Shown one piece after another: positions 7,681-16,579 of a DNA stretch of 35,450 bases. A program made the translations under genes and the position numbers. This DNA comes from Thalassotalea sp. 42_200_T64 (GTDB lineage Bacteria > Pseudomonadota > Gammaproteobacteria > Enterobacterales > Alteromonadaceae), in contig MABC01000041.1 in assembly GCA_002162925.1 (NCBI GenBank), positions 1 through 35,450 of the forward strand. Direction: 5' to 3'. The notes under the pieces are model-generated. The model had not been told where the DNA came from, ran no database searches, and saw nothing but the letters and a program-made list of their open reading frames with translations. Every line of letters begins with the position of its first letter. The first letter of the stretch is position 1.

Positions 7681-9213
7681 TTAACCACTAACACTTTCGG
7701 TTAAATGCCGGATCAGTCGATCCATTGCCCGATACGATAACGCCTCAGTTAAATGTTCTTTACCAATATCTTTCTGTTGTTTTAAATCGGCAATGGTGCG
7801 GGCAATTTTCAATAACTTGTGATGCGCCCGGGTCGACAACCCCAGCTTCTCCACCGCCAATTCTAAAAATTCACAATCTTCATCGCTTAAATAGCAATGC
7901 TGTTTAAGTTCTGGGCTGGTCAAATAAGCGTTCGCCTTGCCTTGTCGGTTAAGTTGTATTTGCCGGCAATTATGTACCCGCTGACTTATCGTTTTACTGC
8001 TTTCATTGTTATTTTGAGTGTTGTTCCATAAGCCTTTGGGTAATCGACAGACTTCCAATTGAATGTCGATACGATCCAGAAATGGTCCAGATAGTTTATT
8101 TAAATACCGTAGTACCTGCTCAGGTGTGCTGCGTTTATCGCTATAAAAACCGGTCGGACTGGGGTTCATCGCCGCAACCAGTTGGAACTTAGCTGGGTAG
8201 GTCATCTTGTGCAATGCTCTTGAGATGGTGACTTCCCCCGACTCCATTGGCTCTCTCAAAACATCGAGCACCTTGCGATTATATTCGGGAAGTTCATCAA
8301 GAAATAACACGCCGTTGTGCGCCAATGAAATTTCCCCCGGTACTGGCTGGCTACCACCCCCTACCAAAGCTGCCGCTGAGGCGGTGTGATGTGGCGCTCG
8401 AAACGGCCGTTTTAGCCAATAGGCATTATCAGTATTGTGTGAACAAATCGAATGAATTGCCGCAGTTTCTAAAGATTCCTCGGTGGTCATCGGTGGTAAA
8501 ATGCCAGGTAGTCGGCTTGCCAGCATCGTTTTGCCGGTGCCTGGCGGACCAATAAAAAGCAGGTTATGTGCCCCGGACGCGGCCAGTTCTAATGCCCTTT
8601 TTGCCAATGGCTGGCCCATGACATCCTTGATGTCATTACTATTTATATCGGCCGCGACATGCTCTTGTTGTAGTGGTTGATACTGCATCAAAGGAAGCGG
8701 CTGTTGCCGGGCAAAATGCGGAAACAATTCGTTTAAATGGCGCAAGGCGAGTATGTTTGCGCCGTTTACTCGACAGGCTTGTCTGGCATTACTCTCGGGC
8801 AGTACCAAAATGCGTTGGCTGTTTCTACTGGCAATGGCTAAGGGTATTTCACCGATTATTGCTCGCAGCTCCCCCGATAAGGCCAATTCGCCGGCAAACT
8901 CGTAATTGAGTAACTCTTGGCTGGGTATTTGTTCCGATGCGGCCAGAATGCCGATGGCAATCGGCAAATCGAAATGGCCACCTTCTTTGGGCAGGTCTGC
9001 GGGCGCTAAATTGACGATAATTTTTCTTGCTGGAAATTCAAAGCCGCAGTTGATGATGGCACTGCGCACCCGAGATTTTGACTCCTTTACCGAGGTTTCA
9101 GCCAGACCTACTATGTGGAATCCGGGTAAACCAGCACTTAAGTGTATTTCGATGGTGACTAACGGGGATTCTAATCCAATTCGAGCGCGTGAGTAGATGC
9201 ATGATAGGGCCAT
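7681..9213 (-). CDS. comM: ComM/YifB-family AAA+ ATPase (Mg-chelatase-like)
   Basis: ComM is a hexameric helicase that promotes branch migration during integration of transforming DNA; its E. coli homologue is YifB. The 510-residue product has the N-terminal ChlI-like domain (GLPGFHIVGLAETSVKESKSR, APADLPKEG), Walker A GPPGTGKT at 222-229, Walker B VLFLDELPE at 302-310, the VAAMNPSPTG motif and SGPFLDRIDI, and a C-terminal Mg-chelatase domain (RAHHKLLKIARTIADL). It is complete and full length. It sits divergently next to the ilvG leader region, exactly as yifB does in E. coli. Some competent relatives use it for transformation; whether this strain is competent cannot be seen here. Confidence 0.93.
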   Translation of the reverse strand: MALSCIYSRARIGLESPLVTIEIHLSAGLPGFHIVGLAETSVKESKSRVRSAIINCGFEFPARKIIVNLAPADLPKEGGHFDLPIAIGILAASEQIPSQELLNYEFAGELALSGELRAIIGEIPLAIASRNSQRILVLPESNARQACRVNGANILALRHLNELFPHFARQQPLPLMQYQPLQQEHVAADINSNDIKDVMGQPLAKRALELAASGAHNLLFIGPPGTGKTMLASRLPGILPPMTTEESLETAAIHSICSHNTDNAYWLKRPFRAPHHTASAAALVGGGSQPVPGEISLAHNGVLFLDELPEYNRKVLDVLREPMESGEVTISRALHKMTYPAKFQLVAAMNPSPTGFYSDKRSTPEQVLRYLNKLSGPFLDRIDIQLEVCRLPKGLWNNTQNNNESSKTISQRVHNCRQIQLNRQGKANAYLTSPELKQHCYLSDEDCEFLELAVEKLGLSTRAHHKLLKIARTIADLKQQKDIGKEHLTEALSYRAMDRLIRHLTESVSG

Positions 9214-9339
9214 AAAAAATCCATTTCTTAACTATCCTTGTCTGTTAATTGTAGTTGTAATTGAAGAAATCGTGATAAAAATATATTTATTGAGCAAAGG
9301 TGAATAAGTATTTGGTTATGAGTTATTCATTAAAAAAGC

Positions 9340-9368
9340 TTGTGACCCAAATTTAGCTATGGTAAAAA
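9340..9368 (+). promoter_or_regulatory. Candidate sigma-70 promoter of the ilvLGMEDA operon
   Basis: TTGTGA (9340-9345), a 17-base spacer, then TAAAAA (9363-9368). It is about 46 bases upstream of the leader peptide ATG. The -10 box is a poor match, so the exact boxes are uncertain. Confidence 0.35.
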
Positions 9369-9414
9369 TACACCACTTGCAAAAATTTATTAAAAAACTA
9401 AGCAAAGCTAAACA

Positions 9415-9486
9415 ATGAATAACTTACACCTGATTATTAACCGTGTCGTCGTAGTGATTATTACATCATTGCGGGCTAGGTGTTGA
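9415..9486 (+). CDS. ilvL: ilv operon leader peptide
   Basis: A 23-codon ORF directly upstream of the attenuator. It has 11 branched-chain residues, including LHLII and the unbroken run VVVVII, close to the pattern of E. coli IlvL (LVVISVVVIII). When charged Ile, Val or Leu tRNA is scarce, a stalled ribosome should favour an antiterminator. A candidate is GCGGG (9471-9475) pairing with CCCGC (9515-9519), which would break the terminator stem. It ends 24 bases before that stem. This gene is too short for usual gene finders. Confidence 0.88.
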   Translation: MNNLHLIINRVVVVIITSLRARC

Positions 9487-9510
9487 GTTAAGAGAAATAA
9501 CGAAATATTC

Positions 9511-9546
9511 AACCCCCGCTTCGCAAGAACCGGGGGTTTTTTATTT
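9511..9546 (+). terminator. Attenuator terminator of the ilvGMEDA operon
   Basis: The perfect stem AACCCCCG (9511-9518)/CGGGGGTT (9531-9538) is followed by TTTTTTATTTTT. It lies between the leader peptide stop and ilvG, the standard place for a transcription attenuator. Confidence 0.9.
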
Positions 9547-9584
9547 TTCAGGCTTTAAAAAGCCAATTCAATTGAGACGAGTAG

Positions 9585-11243
9585 ATGACTGGCGCAGAAT
9601 TAACATTACAGATATTACAACAGCACGGCGTAGATAGCGTATTTGGTTACCCGGGCGGTGCCATTATGCCGTTGTATGATGCAATTTATGATAGCCCAAT
9701 TAAGCATTTTTTATGTCGGCATGAACAAGGTGCCGCCTTTGCTGCTGTCGGTTATGCCCGAGCCAGTAAGAGAGTGGGCGTTTGTTTGGCAACGTCTGGG
9801 CCAGGCGCGACCAATTTAATTACCGGCCTTGCCGATGCGATGAGCGATTCAGTTCCTGTGGTTGCGATCACCGGCCAGGTGCCTACCGTTGCCATGGGCA
9901 GTGATGCGTTTCAAGAAGTGGATATTATCGGTTTATCGCTGGCGGTTACCAAGCACTGTGTGCAAGTGATGAACGTAGAAGATATTCCTGCTGCGATTGA
10001 AGAAGCCATTAGCATCGCGTTATCAGGCCGAATGGGACCTGTATTGATTGATATACCCAAAGATATTCAAGTGGCCGAAACCCAGGTACGTGGTTCAGGT
10101 CCAATTAATAGCAGTGCCCCAACGGCAGTCGACTCTTATCATAATCTCGCGATTGAACAAGCGAAAACGTTAATTCGTCAGGCGAAAAAACCGATACTTT
10201 ACGTTGGTGGCGGTGTTGGCATGGCCAATGCGGTGAGTGAATTAAGAGACTTTTGTCAGTTCACTAAAATACCGAGCGTGTCGACATTGAAAGGTTTGGG
10301 TACAGTTGCCGCTGACGATGAATATTACTTAGGCATGCTTGGCATGCATGGTACCAAAGCGGCAAATTATGCCGTACAGAAATGTGATTTATTAATCGCT
10401 GTTGGTGCTCGTTTTGATGACCGTGTTACCGGTAAGTTAAAAGAGTTTGCCAGTAATGCCAAGGTTATTCATTTTGATATCGACCAGGCGGAAGTGAACA
10501 AGCGTCGTCTTGTGGATGTGGCGTTATTAGGCGATTTAAAAGTAAATTTACCGGCCACCGCAGTGACTAGCGATATCGCCCCGTGGCAACAATATTGCCA
10601 ACGGATGATTACTGATTTTGCCTGGCAATATGATCATCCGGGCGAGAAAATTTTCGCGCCGTCATTGTTAAACAAACTGAGCCAGCTAATGCCAGACAAT
10701 ACTGTGGTTACCACCGATGTTGGTCAGCATCAGATGTGGACGGCACAACATATGGCTTTTGCCCAGCCAGAAAACTTTTTATCCAGTGGTGGCCAGGGGG
10801 CAATGGGTTTTGGCTTGCCGGCTGCGATTGGTGCACAGATCTCCAGACCAAACGATACTGTGATAGCCGTATCGGGTGACGGCTCTTTTATGATGAATGT
10901 GCAAGAGCTGGCGACATTAAAGCGCTTCGGCATTCCAGTAAAAATAGTGCTAATCGATAATGCCCGCCTTGGCATGGTGCGCCAATGGCAGCAATTATTT
11001 TTTGAAGAACGATACAGTGAAACCGATTTAAGTGACAATCCTGATTTTGTGATGTTGGCGCAAGCGTTTGATATTAAAGCTCAGGTGATCACTACCAAGC
11101 AGCAGGTTGACGCTGCACTTAAAGAAATGCTCGCGCATGATGGGCCTTATCTATTACAGGTACGAATAGATGAATTAGACAATGTCTGGCCCTTAGTACC
11201 ACCTAATGCTGCCAACGAAGCTATGATTGAATCGGTGAAATAA
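9585..11243 (+). CDS. ilvG: Acetolactate synthase II large subunit
   Basis: Thiamine-diphosphate enzyme that condenses pyruvate with pyruvate or 2-oxobutyrate at the first common step of valine/isoleucine synthesis. The 552-residue product is full length (E. coli IlvG 548). It has [29 protein letters not shown] with catalytic Glu47, the [16 protein letters not shown] loop, and the ThDP-binding [12 protein letters not shown]. The ATG follows GAGACGAGTAG. Unlike E. coli K-12, the frame is intact. It is first in the operon behind the attenuator, and the small subunit ilvM follows after 72 bases. Confidence 0.97.
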   Translation: MTGAELTLQILQQHGVDSVFGYPGGAIMPLYDAIYDSPIKHFLCRHEQGAAFAAVGYARASKRVGVCLATSGPGATNLITGLADAMSDSVPVVAITGQVPTVAMGSDAFQEVDIIGLSLAVTKHCVQVMNVEDIPAAIEEAISIALSGRMGPVLIDIPKDIQVAETQVRGSGPINSSAPTAVDSYHNLAIEQAKTLIRQAKKPILYVGGGVGMANAVSELRDFCQFTKIPSVSTLKGLGTVAADDEYYLGMLGMHGTKAANYAVQKCDLLIAVGARFDDRVTGKLKEFASNAKVIHFDIDQAEVNKRRLVDVALLGDLKVNLPATAVTSDIAPWQQYCQRMITDFAWQYDHPGEKIFAPSLLNKLSQLMPDNTVVTTDVGQHQMWTAQHMAFAQPENFLSSGGQGAMGFGLPAAIGAQISRPNDTVIAVSGDGSFMMNVQELATLKRFGIPVKIVLIDNARLGMVRQWQQLFFEERYSETDLSDNPDFVMLAQAFDIKAQVITTKQQVDAALKEMLAHDGPYLLQVRIDELDNVWPLVPPNAANEAMIESVK

Positions 11244-11315
11244 ATATGTTGCATATTTATTCATTTCATTCAGCGAGCTTTAGGGCTAGTCAGTTAACAT
11301 TTTGGAGATAGGTTA

Positions 11316-11573
11316 ATGCAACAACATAACTTAACAATAACCGCCAGGCATCAGCCGGTGGTTTTGGAAAGGCTGCTACAAGTGACTCGCTATCGAGGCT
11401 TTAATGTCGTTGGCATGACTATGTTTCCCGTCAGTGAACTTGATCAACTAACCATCGAACTGTCAGTAGTTAGTGACAAATCAGTAGATAATTTGAAAAA
11501 TCAATTATTAAAAATAATCGACATTGAACAAATAAAAGTCGAAGATCAGGCTCTGCAAAAATTCATGGCCTAG
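11316..11573 (+). CDS. ilvM: Acetolactate synthase II small regulatory subunit
   Basis: An 85-residue ACT-domain protein. It contains RHQPVVLERLLQVTRYRGFN and VVGMTMFP, followed by LTIELSVVSDKSVDNLKNQL, which is the IlvM pattern (single ACT fold, about 87 residues in E. coli). It stabilises and activates the IlvG catalytic subunit. The ribosome binding site GGAGATAGG lies 5-13 bases before ATG. It ends 46 bases before ilvE. Confidence 0.92.
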   Translation: MQQHNLTITARHQPVVLERLLQVTRYRGFNVVGMTMFPVSELDQLTIELSVVSDKSVDNLKNQLLKIIDIEQIKVEDQALQKFMA

Positions 11574-11619
11574 TTTAACAACTATAATGGCTACAGTATT
11601 AAAGATATAGGAAAGAAGA

Positions 11620-12546
11620 ATGGCTAAGGTTAACGCTGAAAAAATTTGGTTTAATGGAGAGTTAATGCCGTGGGCAAATGCTACGGTACATGTGATGAGT
11701 CACGCATTGCACTATGGTTCATCAGTATTTGAAGGTATACGCGCCTACGAAACACATAAAGGAACCTGTATTTTTCGTTTAGAAGAGCACATCGATCGTT
11801 TATTTGATTCAGCAAAAATCTATCGCATGGATATTCCATACACTCGTGCAGAAGTAATGCAAGCGTGTCGTGATTCTGTTGCCGAAAATGGCTTGAAATC
11901 GGCTTACTTACGTCCTCTTGCCTTTTTAGGCGATATTGGTATGGGTCTGCGCCCGGCAGCAGATGCAAAAGCCGATTTAATGGTAGCAGCATTTAGTTGG
12001 GAAGCTTATTTAGGTGCCGATGCCATGGAAAATGGCGTTGATGTTGGTGTATCTTCATGGAATCGTTTAGCCCCAAATACTATGCCGACTGCCGCAAAAG
12101 CCGGTGGTAACTATTTATCTTCACAACTTATTTCCAGAGAAGCGCATCGCCATGGTTATACCGAAGGTATCGCCTTAGACGTTAATAATTACGTCAGTGA
12201 AGGCGCCGGCCAAAATTTATTTCTAGTGCGTAAAGGCATTATTTACACCCCACCAGGCTCGTGTTCAATTTTATCGGGCCTAACCCGTGATACCGTGATC
12301 AAGCTTGCCAATGACTTAGGTTATGAAGTGCGTGAAGAACTGATCGCTCGTGAAACCTTATACCTTGTCGATGAATTTTTCATGTGTGGCACCGCCACAG
12401 AAATCGTTCCGGTAAGTACTGTTGATGGTATTCAAGTGGGTAATGGTAAACGTGGTGAAGTCACCAAGAAAATCCAGGATGCCTTCTTTGGCATATTTGA
12501 TGGCAGCACTGAAGTGAAATCTAACTGGTTAGATCCAGTAAAATAA
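11620..12546 (+). CDS. ilvE: Branched-chain amino acid aminotransferase
   Basis: PLP enzyme that transfers the amino group from glutamate to the 2-oxo acids of leucine, isoleucine and valine in the last step. The product is 308 residues, the usual length for fold-type IV BCAT. It has HYGSSVFEGIRAY (31-43), RLEEHIDRLFDSAKI, the PLP lysine at about 160 in TAAKAGGNYLSSQL, EGAGQNLFLV, and the phosphate-binding CGTATEIVPV near the C-terminus. GGAAAGAAG precedes the ATG. Its stop codon lies inside a 10-bp hairpin that separates it from ilvD. Confidence 0.97.
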   Translation: MAKVNAEKIWFNGELMPWANATVHVMSHALHYGSSVFEGIRAYETHKGTCIFRLEEHIDRLFDSAKIYRMDIPYTRAEVMQACRDSVAENGLKSAYLRPLAFLGDIGMGLRPAADAKADLMVAAFSWEAYLGADAMENGVDVGVSSWNRLAPNTMPTAAKAGGNYLSSQLISREAHRHGYTEGIALDVNNYVSEGAGQNLFLVRKGIIYTPPGSCSILSGLTRDTVIKLANDLGYEVREELIARETLYLVDEFFMCGTATEIVPVSTVDGIQVGNGKRGEVTKKIQDAFFGIFDGSTEVKSNWLDPVK

Positions 12547-12566
12547 TATGCTAAACAGCATATTAT
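12543..12566 (+). other. Intercistronic 10-bp hairpin between ilvE and ilvD
   Basis: ATAATATGCT (12543-12552) pairs perfectly with 12557-12566 around an AAAC loop, and the stem covers the ilvE stop. The bases that follow are A-rich rather than T-rich, so it looks like an mRNA processing or stability element inside the operon rather than a terminator. Confidence 0.55.
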
Positions 12567-12598
12567 AAAAATAAAAATTTAATAAGAAAGGAAATACA

Positions 12599-14458
12599 AT
12601 GCCAAAGTTGAAATCGGCAACTTCTACCCAAGGCCGTAACAAGGCAGGCGCTCGCGCTTTATGGCGCGCCACCGGCATGACAGATGACGACTTTGGTAAG
12701 CCAATTATCGCCGTGGTGAACTCGTTCACCCAATTTGTCCCTGGTCATGTGCACTTAAAAGACATGGGACAGTTGGTTGCTGGTGCAATTGAAGAAGCCG
12801 GTGGTGTGGCGAAAGAGTTTAATACCATCGCCGTTGATGACGGCATTGCTATGGGTCACAGCGGTATGCTTTATAGCTTACCGTCACGCGACCTTATCGC
12901 TGACTCTGTAGAATATATGGTAAATGCCCATTGCGCTGATGCCATGGTATGTATTTCAAACTGTGACAAAATCACCCCAGGCATGTTGATGGCAGCGATG
13001 CGCCTTAACATTCCTGTTATTTTTGTTTCTGGCGGTCCAATGGAAGCGGGTAAAACTAAGCTTTCCGACCAAATCATCAAACTCGATTTAGTTGACGCGA
13101 TGATCCAAGGTGCCGATCCAAAAGTATCTGACGCACAATCTGACCAAGTAGAGCGTTCAGCATGCCCTACTTGTGGTTCATGTTCTGGTATGTTCACAGC
13201 TAACTCAATGAACTGTTTAGCAGAAGCATTAGGTTTAGCACTGCCAGGGAACGGTTCAATGTTAGCCACCCATGCCGATCGTGAGCAAATATTCTTAGAT
13301 GCAGGTAAAGAAATTGTTAAATTAACTAAACGTTATTACCAAGACAACGATGAATCAGCTTTACCACGTAATATTGCCAATAAAGCTGCTTTTGCAAATG
13401 CTATGTGTCTAGATATTGCGATGGGTGGTTCAACCAATACCATATTGCATTTACTCGCCACAGCGCAAGAAGCTGAAATAGATTACATCATGAGCGATAT
13501 GGATAAATTATCACGCATTGTGCCGCAGTTATGTAAAGTTGCGCCATCAACGCCTGAATATCATATGGAAGATGTCCATCGCGCAGGAGGGGTAATCGCT
13601 ATCTTAGGTGAATTAGCACGCGCTAATTTATTAACTACCGATGTGCCAAATGTGTTAGGTACTACATTAGCTGATGTAATTGCTAAATATGATATTACGG
13701 TCACAGACGATGAAGACGTTAAAAAATTCTACCGCGCTGGACCTGCTGGTATTCGTACCACTAAAGCATTTAGCCAAGATTGTCGCTGGGATACCTTAGA
13801 CAATGACAGAGTTAATGGTTGTATTCGCAATGTTGAAAATGCTTTTTCAACAGAAGGTGGTTTAGCTGTACTCTCAGGTAATATTGCTGACGACGGTTGT
13901 GTTGTTAAAACCGCGGGCGTATCAGACGATAACCTAACCTTTACTGGTCCGGCACATATTTTTGAAAGCCAAGATGCTGCTGTAGCGGGTGTTTTAGATG
14001 GGAAAGTAGTGGCTGGCGAAGTCGTTGTTATTCGTTATGAAGGCCCTAAAGGTGGCCCTGGTATGCAAGAAATGCTTTACCCAACCACTTACTTAAAGTC
14101 GATGGGTTTAGGTAAATCATGTGCTTTGTTAACTGACGGGCGCTTCTCTGGCGGTACATCAGGTTTATCAATTGGTCATGTTTCGCCAGAAGCCGCTGCA
14201 GGTGGAACTATTGGCTTAGTTGAGCAAGGTGACATTATTCACATTGATATTCCTAATCGTGTGATTAAATTAGAACTTTCTGAAGATGTACTTGAAGCTC
14301 GTCGTGTGGCGATGGAAGAAAAAGGCAGAGATGCTTGGAAACCTGTGAATCGAGATCGTCCAATTAGTTACGCGTTAAAGAATTATGCAATGTTAGCAAC
14401 CAGTGCTGACAAAGGTGCTGTTAGAAATCGTGAATTACTAGATCAGCTAGGCTATTAA
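12599..14458 (+). CDS. ilvD: Dihydroxy-acid dehydratase
   Basis: Iron-sulfur dehydratase that turns dihydroxy-isovalerate and dihydroxy-methylvalerate into 2-oxo acids. The product is 619 residues (E. coli 616). Cluster cysteines are visible at Cys122 ([11 protein letters not shown]) and Cys195 ([20 protein letters not shown]). [20 protein letters not shown] is the conserved C-terminal family signature. AAGAAAGGAAAT precedes the ATG. Its place between ilvE and ilvA is the enterobacterial order. Confidence 0.97.
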   Translation: MPKLKSATSTQGRNKAGARALWRATGMTDDDFGKPIIAVVNSFTQFVPGHVHLKDMGQLVAGAIEEAGGVAKEFNTIAVDDGIAMGHSGMLYSLPSRDLIADSVEYMVNAHCADAMVCISNCDKITPGMLMAAMRLNIPVIFVSGGPMEAGKTKLSDQIIKLDLVDAMIQGADPKVSDAQSDQVERSACPTCGSCSGMFTANSMNCLAEALGLALPGNGSMLATHADREQIFLDAGKEIVKLTKRYYQDNDESALPRNIANKAAFANAMCLDIAMGGSTNTILHLLATAQEAEIDYIMSDMDKLSRIVPQLCKVAPSTPEYHMEDVHRAGGVIAILGELARANLLTTDVPNVLGTTLADVIAKYDITVTDDEDVKKFYRAGPAGIRTTKAFSQDCRWDTLDNDRVNGCIRNVENAFSTEGGLAVLSGNIADDGCVVKTAGVSDDNLTFTGPAHIFESQDAAVAGVLDGKVVAGEVVVIRYEGPKGGPGMQEMLYPTTYLKSMGLGKSCALLTDGRFSGGTSGLSIGHVSPEAAAGGTIGLVEQGDIIHIDIPNRVIKLELSEDVLEARRVAMEEKGRDAWKPVNRDRPISYALKNYAMLATSADKGAVRNRELLDQLGY

Positions 14459-14476
14459 GGTTAAATAGGTGAAATC

Positions 14477-16048
14477 ATGGCGACCAATATCGCAGCAGAG
14501 GCGCTTATTATAAAAGGAAAACAGGCGATGAGAGATATTGGTTTAGAATATTTACGTCGGATTTTAATGGCTCCAGTTTATGATGTTGCCGTTGAAACTG
14601 AGCTTACTAGTTGTACTAAATTATCAGCAAAGCTGGGTAATGAAATTTACTTAAAGCGTGAAGACCAGCAACCTGTTCATTCATTTAAACTTCGCGGCGC
14701 TTATAATAAGCTTGCGCAATTGCCAAAAGAGCAAAGCCAATATGGTGTTATTGCCGCATCAGCTGGTAATCATGCGCAAGGGTTAGCGTTAGCGGCTAAA
14801 AAGCTAGGCATCAATGCCACTATTGTTATGCCTATCACCACGCCCGATATAAAAGTCGACAATGTTCGCCGCTTTGGCGCTGAAGTGCGTTTAATTGGTA
14901 AAAGCTTTAATGAAGCTCAGCAAGCCTCAATGGAATTTGCCGAACAAGAAAATAAAACCATTATTCACCCATTTGATGATCCCGACGTTATTGCCGGGCA
15001 AGGGACTGTTGCTAAAGAATTAATGCAACAATTACCCAATGTCGATGTGGTATTCATACCTGTTGGTGGTGGTGGTTTGCTTGCTGGTATGGCGGTTTAT
15101 TTAAAACAGCTATCGCCAAATACTAAAGTTATTGGTGTTGAAGCCGAAGATTCAGCGTGTTTAGCGGCGGCAATGATCGCTGGAAAACCGGTTGATTTAG
15201 ATCATGTCGGTCTATTTGCTGATGGTGTGGCAGTTAAGCGCATTGGCAGCAATACTTTTTCGCTTATTAAGCATTTTTGCGATCAAGTTATTACCGTTTC
15301 AAGTGATGAAATTTGCGCATCAATAAAAGATATTTTTGAGCAAACTCGCGTTATTGCTGAACCTGCAGGTGCCTTATCGTTAGCTGGACTGACTAAATAT
15401 TGTCAAACTAGCGCGGGTAATGAAAAATTAGCCGCCGTATTGTCTGGCGCGAATATGAATTTTCACTCACTGCGTTATGTATCAGAGCGTTGTGAGTTGG
15501 GTGAACAAAAAGAAGCGGTGCTTTCTGTCGTTATTCCTGAAGAAAAGGGCAGTTTCCGCCATTTTTGTCAGGCTTTGAATGGCAAAGCGATCACCGAATT
15601 TAATTATCGTTATGCCGATCAACGCCAAGCGCATATTTTTGTTGGCGTAAGGCTTAGCGAGGGTAAGGCTGAGCTCGAGCAAATCATTCACGATTTAACC
15701 GAACAAGGCTATCAGGTTAGCGACTTTACCGATAATGAACTGGCGAAATTGCATGTACGCTATATGATCGGCGGGCAAGCAACGGCCCCTCAGAATGAGC
15801 GTATTTTCAGCTTTGAGTTTCCGGAATACCCGGGAGCGTTAGAGAAATTCTTAGATACTTTAGGTGAGCTGTGGAATATTTCTTTATTTCATTACCGCAA
15901 CCATGGTGCAGCGTTTGGCCAAGTGCTCGCCGGGATTGAAGTGCAGGAAAGCGAACAATTAGCCTTTTTCCGGCATTTAAAAGATTTGGGTTTTAACTAC
16001 AAAGAAGAAACTGATAATCCGGCGTATCAGACATTTTTGAGTAAATAA
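14477..16048 (+). CDS. ilvA: Threonine dehydratase, biosynthetic
   Basis: PLP enzyme that deaminates threonine to 2-oxobutyrate, the committed step to isoleucine, and is inhibited by isoleucine. The product is 523 residues (E. coli 514). PLP lysine is Lys71 in HSFKLRGAY; the phosphate loop is PVGGGGLLAG, and ASAGNHAQG is present. Two C-terminal ACT-like regulatory regions follow (EEKGSFRHFCQ, then FEFPEYPGALEKFLDTLG), which mark the long allosteric form. It starts 18 bases after ilvD. The first 20 or so residues are longer than in E. coli, so a downstream ATG at 14528 is possible but less likely. Confidence 0.96.
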   Translation: MATNIAAEALIIKGKQAMRDIGLEYLRRILMAPVYDVAVETELTSCTKLSAKLGNEIYLKREDQQPVHSFKLRGAYNKLAQLPKEQSQYGVIAASAGNHAQGLALAAKKLGINATIVMPITTPDIKVDNVRRFGAEVRLIGKSFNEAQQASMEFAEQENKTIIHPFDDPDVIAGQGTVAKELMQQLPNVDVVFIPVGGGGLLAGMAVYLKQLSPNTKVIGVEAEDSACLAAAMIAGKPVDLDHVGLFADGVAVKRIGSNTFSLIKHFCDQVITVSSDEICASIKDIFEQTRVIAEPAGALSLAGLTKYCQTSAGNEKLAAVLSGANMNFHSLRYVSERCELGEQKEAVLSVVIPEEKGSFRHFCQALNGKAITEFNYRYADQRQAHIFVGVRLSEGKAELEQIIHDLTEQGYQVSDFTDNELAKLHVRYMIGGQATAPQNERIFSFEFPEYPGALEKFLDTLGELWNISLFHYRNHGAAFGQVLAGIEVQESEQLAFFRHLKDLGFNYKEETDNPAYQTFLSK

Positions 16049-16053
16049 AAGCA

Positions 16054-16149
16054 GCGACGAGCTTCGGGCGACGAGCAGATGTCAGTAAGGATTAAGTCTG
16101 CCATGCACTATTTGAGTTTAGGAGGTCCCGTGGCAAGCACGGGATGACG
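16054..16149. repeat. REP-like palindrome and short direct repeat after ilvA
   Basis: TCCCGTG (16126-16132) and CACGGGA (16138-16144) form a 7-bp stem with a GCAAG loop, followed by TGACG. Read on the other strand it begins CGTCATCCCGTGC, like dispersed GTCATCCCG palindromes seen in many proteobacteria. Two GCGACGAGC copies lie at 16054-16062 and 16068-16076. It sits between the convergent ilvA and ubiK genes and could act as their shared terminator. Confidence 0.5.
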
Positions 16150-16178
16150 GTTTATTGTCTCAAATCCGGTTTTGAGTG

Positions 16179-16433
16179 CTAATCTTGTTGATTTAACTTC
16201 TCTTCAAGTTCAATGAGTTTCGCTGCCATTTCATCCAGCTTTGCTCGCGTTTTTATCAATACTTGCGTTTGTACGTCAAATTCTTCGCGGCTAACTACGT
16301 CTAATTGCGACAACTTGCTTTGCAGCACTTGTTTGGCTTTCGCTTCAAAGTCAGATGCCACATTTTTTACCCCCGGCGGGATAGATTCAGTAATTTGTTT
16401 GGCAATATCTTCAATTTTCTTGGCGTTAATCAT
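16179..16433 (-). CDS. ubiK: Ubiquinone biosynthesis accessory factor UbiK (BMFP family)
   Basis: A small coiled-coil protein that works with the UbiJ complex in aerobic ubiquinone synthesis in E. coli (formerly YqiC). The 84-residue product has INAKKIEDIAKQITESIPPG at the N-terminus and LDVVSREEFDVQTQVLIKTRAKL in the middle, matching the BMFP pattern, then a C-terminal trimerising coiled coil (LDEMAAKLIELEEKL). I place the start at the second of two ATGs, 6 bases after AGAAGAG; the first is at 16436. It is convergent with ilvA and divergent from rep. Confidence 0.9.
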   Translation of the reverse strand: MINAKKIEDIAKQITESIPPGVKNVASDFEAKAKQVLQSKLSQLDVVSREEFDVQTQVLIKTRAKLDEMAAKLIELEEKLNQQD

Positions 16434-16579
16434 CATCGTCTCTTCTGGATAAATTACATTGATTCATTGTAAACAAAAAAGCAGTGAATTGCTGTTATAA
16501 AAGTATTAAATCAACAAGCCCTAGGCGCTCAGCGAAAAAGCAGGTAAAATTGCCGTCTTATTTTTTGACAGAACTGCAA

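Noticed and set aside
8207..9196. Several + strand ORFs opposite comM
   Set aside because: All lie antisense to the conserved ComM coding sequence and have no family features.
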